A DNA stretch of 15,337 nucleotides from Verrucomicrobia bacterium UBA3214 (lineage in GTDB: Bacteria; Verrucomicrobiota; Kiritimatiellia; RFP12; UBA1067): positions 1-15,337 of the forward strand of contig DEWI01000143.1 in the NCBI GenBank assembly GCA_002363575.1. Direction: 5' to 3'. Below, piece by piece: positions 7,104 through 15,236 of the stretch. How positions within the stretch are numbered: position 1 is the stretch's first letter; every line of letters begins with the position of its first letter. The notes beneath the pieces are model-generated. The model was given only the letters and a program-made list of their open reading frames with translations, had not been told where the DNA came from and ran no database searches. Made by a program: the position numbers and the translations under genes.

Positions 7104-9136
7104 GGATTATTTCCTGCATAGTTTATTTCAACCGCGCCGTCTAGGCGGCGGCCGGAAACGCGGCGGCCGTCGGAGAGGGCGATGTTTTCAAAAGAGACGT
7201 CCTTCCACGAGGCCGGGCAGCCGCGGAAGAATTCCGTTTTGCCGTCCACCTCGTGCACCATCAGCTCCATCGCGGCGGTGGCGGCGGCGGCGGCGGCGTC
7301 CATCTGCATCACCTTGCGTCCGCGGGTGTAGTTCGTGAAGCCTTTGAAAACCGACTGATGGTGCGAGCCGTGGCCCTCGTCGCAAAAAAATGTTTCCCAA
7401 TCGCGCAGCATTGCCGCGGCGGCCTCGGCCCTGCCGGCGTGCGTATTGAGGACGGACGCCCATGGAAGGCTCCACCCCACCCACCGCCCGTGGCCGATCT
7501 CCACCCAATTGCGATACGTATCTTCCACGGCGGCGGCGTTCTTTTCAAGGTCGATGACATCGAACGGGTATAGCCCCGCCATGTGCGAATGGTGGTGGTG
7601 CGAAGCGTTGAAAGGCATTCCCTCGAAAACATCGAATCCCGTACCGCCGCCGGCGGTGTAGAACGGAAGGCACTCTTCCACGTCGAGCCACATTGGATCG
7701 GGCTCCTCGCCAAGAAGCTCCGCCGCCGCTATCAAGTCGCGCGCAAGGCGGTGCGCCGCGGCGAGCTGGAAGCTTGGATCGCGCCCGGCAGACCGATCCA
7801 GATCCTTCGCGCCCCATTCGGGGGACACGGCAAAAGGAATCGAAAGCTTTCCATCCCGCTCTTCCATCATCGCGCGGTAAACCTTCATCGCGCCCTTCAT
7901 GAAATCGTAGGCCTCCCGCCGCAAGAAATCGCAATCGCCCGAATACTTCACGTATCGCCACATCATGTCGGCCACCCATGCGGTGGAGGCGTGGTCGATC
8001 GTGCCCATCCAGTAGCCGCCGATGCAAACGCCCCGGTCGCTTACGGCATGCGGCAGAACGTATCCATCCTCCACGCCTGCGAACTTGCGCGCATTCTCCC
8101 TCAGCGACGGCTTCCACGAAAGAATCATCGTGAAAAGCGGCATCAGGTTCTTGAAGTGTCCGCCGCGGAACGCCGGCGAGTAGCACATCTGGACGTTGAT
8201 GTTGAAGTGGTAGTCGCCCTTCCACGGCGGGAGCTTGTAGTCTTCCACCCACGGGCCTTGAAGCGGCGCGGGCACGCCCTCCGGGTCGGTCATCGCGCCG
8301 AAGCGATACATGCCGTAGTCGAAAATCCTCTGTATCGATTCGTCGGGCACGCGGATGCGCGCGCTCTTTTCCCAAAAGCGTTTCCAACATTCCCTCGCCG
8401 CGCCCTCCACCGCCGCATACGCGACATCCGGCACTCCGGCGCCGTTTCTGGACGTGGCCAGGAAAAATTCGTTTCCGCGTTTTGCGAACGAAAGCGCCAC
8501 CGGCGGATCTGCGGGCAAACGCCACACAAACCCCGAAGGCGAATATTCCGCGTCTTCGAATCCCGTCGGTTCAAGCGCTTTGCGCACATCCGGAAATTCC
8601 ATGGCGCACACTGCTTTTGCAGAAAAATCCACGCCCTCTGGGAACTTCAATGCGAACACGCCGCCATGGATTTTCGCCATGGCGATTTCAATCCGCTTTG
8701 TTTCGCCGCCGTGCGTGAAATCTATCCAGGCTGTGCCGGAGAATGGATCGAGTTCGCCGCGTTTCAGTTCCGCGCCGGGGATTTCCACCACGACGCGCCC
8801 GAGCGGCAGAACGTATGGATTGCGCGGCTCGCCGGGTTTTGCATCTGGCTCGAATATGGCTTTCAATCGCGCCTCGTCGTGCTTCTTCGCGGCGTCGATG
8901 ATATTCGTGTAGCTCTGGGCTTCGTTCCACGGATAGCCGCCGCGATGATCCCACAAATCGGCGCGGCTTGCGGTAAGGTTCAACGTATCGCCGCCGCCCC
9001 ATACGAGAACGCCGGTCGTGCCGTCGGCAAACGCCATCCCTTCGTGGCAGTTTCCAATGCGCGGAAAATTCCACTCGATCGCGCCCGCCGATGCAAGCGA
9101 GACTGCGAGCACCGCCGCGGAAACGATACGCCTCAT
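7100..9136 (-). CDS. GH95-like alpha-L-fucosidase/galactosidase, exported
   Basis: The ATG at 9136 overlaps the GH3 stop by ATGA and has a strong ribosome site (GGGGAGG) five bases upstream. The protein (678 residues) has a Sec signal (MRRIVSAAVLAVSLASAGA), an N-terminal beta-sandwich (about 22-255), and an (alpha/alpha)6 barrel. GH95 signatures are present: LQGPWVEDYKLPPWKGDYHF, then NINVQM with the two Asn (N312, N314) that activate the water in this family; SPEW with the likely general acid E440; the HSHMAGLYPF block near 517-525 preceded by three further His; and QMDAA with the family Asp at 613. GH95 enzymes release alpha-1,2-L-fucose or L-galactose from plant xyloglucan or host glycans. 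It is about 70-120 residues shorter than typical members. The assignment rests on motif order; the exact sugar is not determined. Confidence 0.83.
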   Translation of the reverse strand: MRRIVSAAVLAVSLASAGAIEWNFPRIGNCHEGMAFADGTTGVLVWGGGDTLNLTASRADLWDHRGGYPWNEAQSYTNIIDAAKKHDEARLKAIFEPDAKPGEPRNPYVLPLGRVVVEIPGAELKRGELDPFSGTAWIDFTHGGETKRIEIAMAKIHGGVFALKFPEGVDFSAKAVCAMEFPDVRKALEPTGFEDAEYSPSGFVWRLPADPPVALSFAKRGNEFFLATSRNGAGVPDVAYAAVEGAARECWKRFWEKSARIRVPDESIQRIFDYGMYRFGAMTDPEGVPAPLQGPWVEDYKLPPWKGDYHFNINVQMCYSPAFRGGHFKNLMPLFTMILSWKPSLRENARKFAGVEDGYVLPHAVSDRGVCIGGYWMGTIDHASTAWVADMMWRYVKYSGDCDFLRREAYDFMKGAMKVYRAMMEERDGKLSIPFAVSPEWGAKDLDRSAGRDPSFQLAAAHRLARDLIAAAELLGEEPDPMWLDVEECLPFYTAGGGTGFDVFEGMPFNASHHHHSHMAGLYPFDVIDLEKNAAAVEDTYRNWVEIGHGRWVGWSLPWASVLNTHAGRAEAAAAMLRDWETFFCDEGHGSHHQSVFKGFTNYTRGRKVMQMDAAAAAATAAMELMVHEVDGKTEFFRGCPASWKDVSFENIALSDGRRVSGRRLDGAVEINYAGNNP

Positions 9137-11181
9137 ATCGCCTCCCCTTCAAGATGGATTGCCGCCGACACCACGCCTTCCGCCTCGCCGGGCTGGCCTC
9201 CTCCGGCGAAAATTCCGTATTCGCCTTCTGCAATCGCTTGTTTGCCTTCCATGTCGTATTGGGCGAATTGCTCCGGCTTCAGAATGAACTCCACCCGTTT
9301 CTTTTCGCCCGCCGCCAGATGGATACGCTTGAAGCCTTCCAGATGGTGGCGCCGCCTGTCGCCGCACGCCTCCGGCGAGCGCACGTAAAGCTGCACCACC
9401 TCGTCGCCGTCGACGGCGCCGGTGTTCGTTACGTCGACCGAAACTTTCATGCCGTCCGTTGCAAGGTTTGCGTATGCGAAAGTCGTGTACGAAAGCCCGA
9501 ACCCGAACGGCAGGAACGGTTTCGCGCCGTAGCGGTAGGTGCGGCCTTCAACCCGGTAGTCTTCCATGTCGCCGACGCCGTCGAGCGTGGCGAAATACGA
9601 AAACGGCAGCCGCCCCGCCGGATTCGCGCGGCCGAGAATCGTCCGCGCGATCGCCCTTCCGCCCTGCTCGCCGGGATACATCGCAAGCATCACGGCGTCG
9701 CTCAGCTCGAACACTTCGCGCAAGTCCTGCGACGAACCGCCGAACACCACCGAGACGATTTTCGCGCCCGGCGATTTCTTGCGCGCTTTGCGGAGCTTTT
9801 CGATTTCGCGCGCATCCATGGCCAGAGTTTCGCGGTCGCGCTCTTCATCTTCCACGGAAGTATCCATGCCGATACACGCCACCACGATGTCGCCGCCGGG
9901 CTCGTCGTTGATTTTCACCGCCGCGCCGAGTTCGCGCAAAAATCCCTCCGCCACGGTCGTGCAATCGGCGGGGAAGCCGCTGTAGTTGCCGAGCATCACG
10001 CCGGTTTCGTTCGACTTGCCCCAAAGCGTGATGCTGCCGATCTTGGCTGCGTCCACCGGCAGCATTCCTTCGTTCTTCACAAGCACGATGGATTTTTCCG
10101 CGGCCTCGAGGGCGAGCGCGACATGCCCGGGCGAATTCACGCTTTCCGCGCCGAGCGCGTCCCACGGCGTGGCCCCGCCGAAATCGCCCAGAAGCGCGCG
10201 GGCCGCGAGGATGCGCTCGACCGGCCTGGCGAAGCGCTCTTTCGGGATGGAGCCTGCCTTCGCGCCTTTTGCAAGATGGCGGCGGTAGGCCGATTCGCTG
10301 CAAAGATCGAGCCCCGCGTCCATCGCGGCGAGGCACGCTTCCACTCCGTTCGTTATAAACTTGTGCCCGGCGTAGATGTCGCGCACGGCGCCCACGTCGC
10401 TCACCACAAGCCCCTCGAAGCCCCACTCGCCGCGCAAAAGATCGTTCAAAAGCCATGCGTTCGCGCAGCACGGCGTGCCGTTGAGCCGCGTATAGGCGCC
10501 CATCACGCTTTCCACTTGCGCATCCTGCACGATCGCCTTGAACGCGGGAAGATAGTATTCGGCCATGTCGCGCTTTGTGGCTTTCACGTCGAACACATGC
10601 CTTTTCGCCTCCGGACCGGAATGGACGGCAAAGTGCTTGATGCAGGCGATCGCTTTCAGGAATTCCGCATCGTCCCCCTGTATGCCGCGCACGAACGCCC
10701 CTCCCATGACCGAAGCAAGATACGGATCCTCGCCGAACGTTTCCTGCGCCCTGCCCCAGCGCGGATCGCGCAACATGTTGATATTCGGATCCCACAGCGA
10801 AAGGCACTGATACATTCCGCGCAGGCCGCGCGCCGCGTAGAGATTGCGTTTCGCGCGCGCTTCCGTGGAAATCGCATCCGCAACGCGCCATTCCAGTTCT
10901 TCGTCGAACGTGGCGGCCATTGCGATCGCCTGCGGGAAAACGGTGCAAAGCCCGCTTCTAGCGTAGCCGTGCAAAGATTCGCTCCACCAGTGGAACTTCG
11001 GAATGCCGAGGCGCTCGACGGCAGGCGAATCCATCGAAAGAAGCCCCACGCACTCCTCCGCCGTCAAAGCGGCGAAAAGCTCCCTCGCTTTCACCGCGCA
11101 CTCTTCGCGCCTCGAATGCGAAGGCGTCGCCTGCAAATACATTGCCGCCAGCGCGGCGGCAGCGCAAAACAATTTTTTCAT
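9133..11181 (-). CDS. GH3 beta-xylosidase-like enzyme, exported
   Basis: Start ATG at 11181 is chosen because it begins a signal peptide (MKKLFCAAAALAAMYLQA); an upstream ATG at 11232 would add 17 residues before it and overlap the phosphoesterase gene. The 682-residue protein shows the GH3 order: FHWWSESLHGYA (64-74), DPRWGRAQETFGEDPYLAS (139-157), IKHFAVHSGPE (181-191), the nucleophile Asp in VVSDVGA (D262), the second alpha/beta domain (about 350-540), and a C-terminal fibronectin III-like domain (LPFGFGLSYTTFAYANL onwards). The WWSESLHG variant is typical of the beta-xylosidase/alpha-L-arabinofuranosidase branch of GH3, which would finish off oligosaccharides released by a GH10 xylanase such as the broken one downstream. 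Its stop overlaps the GH95 start, implying coupled translation. Confidence 0.9.
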   Translation of the reverse strand: MKKLFCAAAALAAMYLQATPSHSRREECAVKARELFAALTAEECVGLLSMDSPAVERLGIPKFHWWSESLHGYARSGLCTVFPQAIAMAATFDEELEWRVADAISTEARAKRNLYAARGLRGMYQCLSLWDPNINMLRDPRWGRAQETFGEDPYLASVMGGAFVRGIQGDDAEFLKAIACIKHFAVHSGPEAKRHVFDVKATKRDMAEYYLPAFKAIVQDAQVESVMGAYTRLNGTPCCANAWLLNDLLRGEWGFEGLVVSDVGAVRDIYAGHKFITNGVEACLAAMDAGLDLCSESAYRRHLAKGAKAGSIPKERFARPVERILAARALLGDFGGATPWDALGAESVNSPGHVALALEAAEKSIVLVKNEGMLPVDAAKIGSITLWGKSNETGVMLGNYSGFPADCTTVAEGFLRELGAAVKINDEPGGDIVVACIGMDTSVEDEERDRETLAMDAREIEKLRKARKKSPGAKIVSVVFGGSSQDLREVFELSDAVMLAMYPGEQGGRAIARTILGRANPAGRLPFSYFATLDGVGDMEDYRVEGRTYRYGAKPFLPFGFGLSYTTFAYANLATDGMKVSVDVTNTGAVDGDEVVQLYVRSPEACGDRRRHHLEGFKRIHLAAGEKKRVEFILKPEQFAQYDMEGKQAIAEGEYGIFAGGGQPGEAEGVVSAAIHLEGEAI

Positions 11182-11213
11182 AATTCTCTTTCCCTTGTCA
11201 AAGCAATTGGACG

Positions 11214-11241
11214 CACCTACACCTCCACACATCTACACCTC
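11214..11241 (-). repeat. Degenerate 8-base repeat at the phosphoesterase/GH3 junction
   Basis: Plus-strand units CACCTACA (11214-11221), CCTCCACA (11222-11229) and CATCTACA (11230-11237) form a period-8 tract. On the transcribed strand it gives GTGTAG motifs. It encodes the last residues and the TAG stop of the phosphoesterase and extends into the GH3 leader. Confidence 0.42.
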
Positions 11242-12611
11242 AAACTTATCTCCTCCCCGTACGAACCCAGCGAAGTGACAGGGCGCGTGAAGACGGTGAA
11301 TTCGTCGCCGGCGGGCAGCTCCGCGCGCGGAATTTCAAGTTCCGTAACGCCGCCGTTCGCCTCGTGCCCTGCGCCCATGCAGGCCCCCGCCGCATACACG
11401 CCCCAATAGCGCGCACGGCCGCCGCCGTTCCCCGCGACGCCCACGTCGAACGCATAGGCGCGGGTCGCGGGATTCCCGTCCGCCGCGGGAATGCGAAGCT
11501 TCAAGACGTCCGCCTCGCCGGCGAGGACTTGCAGTTTCGCGCCAGGCCTGAACTGCGGCTTGCCGATCGTTTTCTTCAACTCGGCCCGCTCGAACGGATG
11601 CGGCGCGAAACGCCCTAGCGTCATTATCCAGTCTTCGCCTATGCGGCCGCCCTCGGTGAACTCGCGCCTCTCGATCGCGAGATAGTCCTCGTACACGCGA
11701 ACTACGAACCCCTGCCGCGCCGTGTTGCATCCGGCCTGGGCGCGTCCGCCAAGCCTGCGCGCGCGCACTATCCCGCGCTCCCCGGCAAGGACGTTGTGCG
11801 GCATGGCCCTCAGCGCCGGGCACTGCACGAACGGAACCCCGCCGGGCAAACACCCGATTACATTCCAGTTCGCGGCCGAGGCGTGGCAATGCCCGTAGAA
11901 CCCCACCGCGCTTGGCCAGCGCGCAAGCGATTTCTGCAGCTCTTCCGACGGCGGCACGTGCATGAGGAGGAAGATCGGCGTCTTCGTTTCGCGCCCGATC
12001 CCTTTCGCCGCGTGTTTTTCCATGAATTCCACAAGCTCGCTTCCGGGGACGCCGTGGTTGAGCCCGACGAAATGGAACCCCTTCACGCTTTTATGCCACA
12101 CGCGCTGGAACTCCTCGCCGAAAACGCGCTTCCAGTTCGCGGCCTGGTCGGTTGCGAATGTGCGGCGCGCGCGCTCCGCCGGATCGGGACAGAACCGCAC
12201 CACGAATGCGTTGTCCACAAGCGTATCGTGGTTGCCCGTTACGAACAGCTTTTCCACGTGGCGGCCGTCCGCCGCGCAGTCGCCAGGAAACACCTGCCGC
12301 CACGCCATCGCATGGAACTCCAGCTCGCGCGTCTGGCCGCAGTGCGCCATGTCGCCGAGGTGCACGACGGCATCGACGTTCGCATCGCGGAAATGCTCCA
12401 GAGCCTTGACGAACCACGTGGTCGGGCGGTGCGAATCCATCCGCACGCCGTTCGAGCCGGTGCGGATGTGGGTGTCGGCGACCATGCCGAAGGCGAGGCG
12501 GACCGCGCCCTGCGGCTTCCACCCCGGAGGCGCGGCGAAAATCCTCCCCGCGCCAAGCCACCCCAATCCGAGAGCGGAAAACCCGCCCGCCAAAAATTCC
12601 CTGCGCGTCAC
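11217..12611 (-). CDS. Tat-exported calcineurin-like metallophosphoesterase
   Basis: This 464-residue protein starts with GTG at 12611, three bases after the upstream stop; the AGGA next to the start is too close for normal spacing, so translational coupling is likely. The N-terminus MTRREFLAGGFSALGLGWLG is a clear Tat signal, meaning it folds (probably with metal) before export. The full calcineurin-like metal set is present: DTH (D46, H48), GDMAH (D87, H90), GNHD (N127, H128), MHVPP (H218) and GHCH (H241, H243). A C-terminal region (about 330-464) looks like an added beta domain. The family hydrolyses phosphomonoesters or phosphodiesters on a dinuclear metal site. In this context it could release phosphate from a phosphorylated glycan or simply scavenge phosphate; the substrate is unknown. 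Confidence 0.88.
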   Translation of the reverse strand: MTRREFLAGGFSALGLGWLGAGRIFAAPPGWKPQGAVRLAFGMVADTHIRTGSNGVRMDSHRPTTWFVKALEHFRDANVDAVVHLGDMAHCGQTRELEFHAMAWRQVFPGDCAADGRHVEKLFVTGNHDTLVDNAFVVRFCPDPAERARRTFATDQAANWKRVFGEEFQRVWHKSVKGFHFVGLNHGVPGSELVEFMEKHAAKGIGRETKTPIFLLMHVPPSEELQKSLARWPSAVGFYGHCHASAANWNVIGCLPGGVPFVQCPALRAMPHNVLAGERGIVRARRLGGRAQAGCNTARQGFVVRVYEDYLAIERREFTEGGRIGEDWIMTLGRFAPHPFERAELKKTIGKPQFRPGAKLQVLAGEADVLKLRIPAADGNPATRAYAFDVGVAGNGGGRARYWGVYAAGACMGAGHEANGGVTELEIPRAELPAGDEFTVFTRPVTSLGSYGEEISLRCRCVEV

Positions 12612-12614
12612 TTC

Positions 12615-15236
12615 CTAATTGAATATGATGACCAATCCATTGCCGGTGCGCAAATATCCGTTTTCATCCTGCCGCGCCCTCTCGCCGTTGATGCGTATGC
12701 GCGAAAGGACTTCGGCGGAAAGCGCCGCCGAAACCTTGAGGTTCGTCTTCCCCGGCACCGTCGCATTCAGCGTCGCGCCGGATGAAACTTCCAAATCGGC
12801 GAACGTCAGCGTCGCGCCGGATGCGATTTCGAGCGACGAAGCCGCCGTCACCGCGAGCGTCCCGGCCGTGTGCGTCGTTCCGGCGGCCGCGGCAAGCGTT
12901 CCGCCGTCCAGCGAAAAGTCCGTATGCGCGTTGCTTGATGCACCGAGAAGCAGCGTTCCTTCCGCGATGCTCAATGCGCCGCCCGTGCTCTTCACGGCAC
13001 CGTCGAGTTGCATCGTCCCCGCGCCGGTCTTCACCAGATAGCCAATGTTGCTCGCCTGAAGGTCCACGATGTCGCCAGTAACGAGAAAATCCGTCCCCTC
13101 CGCGACTTCCGCTACATCGATTGTCAGAGATGTAAGAGACGGAGCGTTTGCAATAGCGACAAGTTTGACGTCCCCCTCGAGCGAGCTCATTCCCGTCCCG
13201 CCCACATTCCAAACCGGCGAAGCCACGCCGCCGGCGCGCAAATCGCCAGATGCACTTGCCACAACCGCAGCATTCGAAAAAGCGATATAGTTGAAATACG
13301 CCTCGTCAGCAGTGTTCAAAAGCGTCGCGCCGTCGAGAACGAGCTTGCCGTTCTGACGATGAAAAGCAAATTTCTGCGGCGTGACAAGGACGGAGCCCGT
13401 GTGCATCGTCTGCGTCATGCCGGTGACGACGCCAGTGCGGTATGTAGCGGCGGCGTCGATGTACATCGTAGTCCCTGCATAGCAGTCGGGCGGACACGCG
13501 ACATTGAACGCGCTTGCCGCCGTCACGTACAATTCGAGCGGATTGTTTTCCGCGCCGTAAAACGCAAGCGAAGAATCCTCCAGCGTGTTCGCGCCGGTGG
13601 CATACACAACAAACGCCTTCGGCGTGAGAGTGTATGTCAGGTCGTCGAGATTGAAGCGATCGTTGCCGGTATCCGACGTAGCCAACTTATTGGCAGGCCA
13701 TGACCCTGTCGCGCTTGCGACGGGGAAGGCTTTCTTGTTGTAGTATTCTTCTGAATTATCTGTCCAGCTGGTGTAGAATGCGGCCGTGGTTTTTATTTCG
13801 ACGTCCGCCCCGTTTTGGCTGAGTTCCACATCCATGCACTGCAACAGACTTTCGCGGTGGCACTGGATTTGGAACGAAGCAGTCGAACCATTGTTCGCAA
13901 AATCAACCACTACCCAGTCGGAACCGTTCCACTTCGGGCCGCCGAAGGTAGCGCCCGTAACCGTTACGGTGGAGAGCTTGACATTCTCGACAAGTGTTTT
14001 CGGGGTCCCGAGAACAGGATAGATGTTTTCTATCGTCGTCGGCACGGGCGCGTTCGCCGCGAGAGTTTTGAAAGTTACATCAACATTGCCGCCGGAAACG
14101 GCGTTCAGCGTAGTCTCGCCGCTTGCGATGAACGTCAGCTTGCGCGGCTTCGTCTTCTGACGGAATGCGAGGCCTTTGAAGTTCGTGATATTCTCCGCAG
14201 TCCCGGTCACGTCGAAATCCGGCGGCTCGATCGAGCTCCAGCTTGATTGCGACTTCGTGTAGAGAATCTTGGCTACGACGTCGCTCCCGCTCTGGCTCAA
14301 CTGGATTTTGGCGCACTTGACCGCGTGATACTGCTGAATCATCTGCGCGGTCAAAACGCCGTTTTCGCTGGAAACGTGATACGGCATGTAAACGAAGTCG
14401 TTCGAGTGGAGCAGATACAAAATCTCGATATCCTCCACATTCGCGTTTTGCGCCACTATGGCATCCGTTGTCGTCAATGCCGTGTTGTAGAAATAGTATT
14501 CGTAGCGCGGCCCGAATTCAAGCGAAGATATATTCGCGGTCAGCGCCGCCTGATTTGCAGCGGTATTGAGCGATTTGGTGATGTCGAAACCATGCAAGCG
14601 TGTGCGGCTGAAATAGCCGGTATGCGTTATTTTGGCTTTCACGTTCGCGCCGTCCTGCGCGAATTCCACGCGAACGACTTTCGTCTGATCCGCAGTTCCG
14701 CCACTGCCGTCGTTATTCAGCAAGCCGCCCTTATCCGTCTGGAACTGGACGGTCATGACTGCACTCGAGTCGCTCCCGGTGCGTTCCACGTAGTATGGCG
14801 CACCGGCCTCTGGAAGTCCATTGCCGGATCCGCTTACCGTCGCCGCAACGGGCGAAATGTCGTCCAGTTTTGCATTCTCGAAAACGGTGGTGTATTCCGA
14901 ACTGGAAAGAGTTCCAGTCCAAGTCAAATTCGCAACGCCCATCTTAACCGCGCCGGCGAAAGAGACTGGGCTGGCGATGATGCTTTCGCCGTCCGTGCCG
15001 GGGATGATCGCCGCGCCATCCGCAAACGAAAGCGCGTCGCCCGAAAGCGTCAGCGTTTCGCCGGCGGCGGGAGTGATTGCAAGGCGCGTTATTTTATCCG
15101 CCGAATCGTATTCGACGGCAACCTTGCCGCCAGCAAGCGAGGTATCGCCCGCCGTGTAGGAAACGCTAGTTTCCGTCGCCGCCGCGGAGAATGCCAACGC
15201 AAGCGCCGCTGCAAGACATATTGTTCTCGTTTTCAT
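12615..15236 (-). CDS. Large exported repeat protein with triplicated domain and autotransporter-type beta-strand repeat
   Basis: The 873-residue protein has a good ribosome site (AAAGGAG, about eight bases upstream) and a Sec signal peptide (MKTRTICLAAALALAFSAAA). Three diverged copies of a domain follow: unit 1 about 118-245, unit 2 about 261-375, unit 3 about 415-540. Each has an opening like VxNAxLxDI (VFENAKLDDI, VAQNANVEDI, LVENVKLSTV), a core like VxLSQxGADVxAKI (VEFAQDGANVKAKI, IQLSQSGSDVVAKI, VELSQNGADVEIKT), a F-D-V/I-T or similar, and a closing strand (SLEFGPR, GLAFRQK, DLTYTL). I do not recognise this unit. The C-terminal third is low-complexity beta-helix-like; about 733-767 (LVKTGAGTMQLDGAVKSTGG and on) matches the autotransporter-associated beta-strand repeat. 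No translocator barrel or sorting motif is seen at the end (NGYLRTGNGLVIIFN). A surface or matrix protein that holds glycans or enzymes is plausible but unproven. Confidence 0.8.
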   Translation of the reverse strand: MKTRTICLAAALALAFSAAATETSVSYTAGDTSLAGGKVAVEYDSADKITRLAITPAAGETLTLSGDALSFADGAAIIPGTDGESIIASPVSFAGAVKMGVANLTWTGTLSSSEYTTVFENAKLDDISPVAATVSGSGNGLPEAGAPYYVERTGSDSSAVMTVQFQTDKGGLLNNDGSGGTADQTKVVRVEFAQDGANVKAKITHTGYFSRTRLHGFDITKSLNTAANQAALTANISSLEFGPRYEYYFYNTALTTTDAIVAQNANVEDIEILYLLHSNDFVYMPYHVSSENGVLTAQMIQQYHAVKCAKIQLSQSGSDVVAKILYTKSQSSWSSIEPPDFDVTGTAENITNFKGLAFRQKTKPRKLTFIASGETTLNAVSGGNVDVTFKTLAANAPVPTTIENIYPVLGTPKTLVENVKLSTVTVTGATFGGPKWNGSDWVVVDFANNGSTASFQIQCHRESLLQCMDVELSQNGADVEIKTTAAFYTSWTDNSEEYYNKKAFPVASATGSWPANKLATSDTGNDRFNLDDLTYTLTPKAFVVYATGANTLEDSSLAFYGAENNPLELYVTAASAFNVACPPDCYAGTTMYIDAAATYRTGVVTGMTQTMHTGSVLVTPQKFAFHRQNGKLVLDGATLLNTADEAYFNYIAFSNAAVVASASGDLRAGGVASPVWNVGGTGMSSLEGDVKLVAIANAPSLTSLTIDVAEVAEGTDFLVTGDIVDLQASNIGYLVKTGAGTMQLDGAVKSTGGALSIAEGTLLLGASSNAHTDFSLDGGTLAAAAGTTHTAGTLAVTAASSLEIASGATLTFADLEVSSGATLNATVPGKTNLKVSAALSAEVLSRIRINGERARQDENGYLRTGNGLVIIFN

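Noticed and set aside
7583..9388. Long open frame on the plus strand (601 codons)
   Set aside because: Antisense to the GH95 gene; no motif, no ribosome site, and composition of a shadow frame.
9091..11409. Long open frame on the plus strand (772 codons)
   Set aside because: It lies antisense to the GH3 gene, which has complete family motifs. Its arginine/histidine/alanine-rich translation is typical of the mirror of a GC-rich gene.
12615..15236. Full autotransporter
   Set aside because: There is one clear beta-strand repeat but no C-terminal membrane barrel, so type V self-secretion is not supported.
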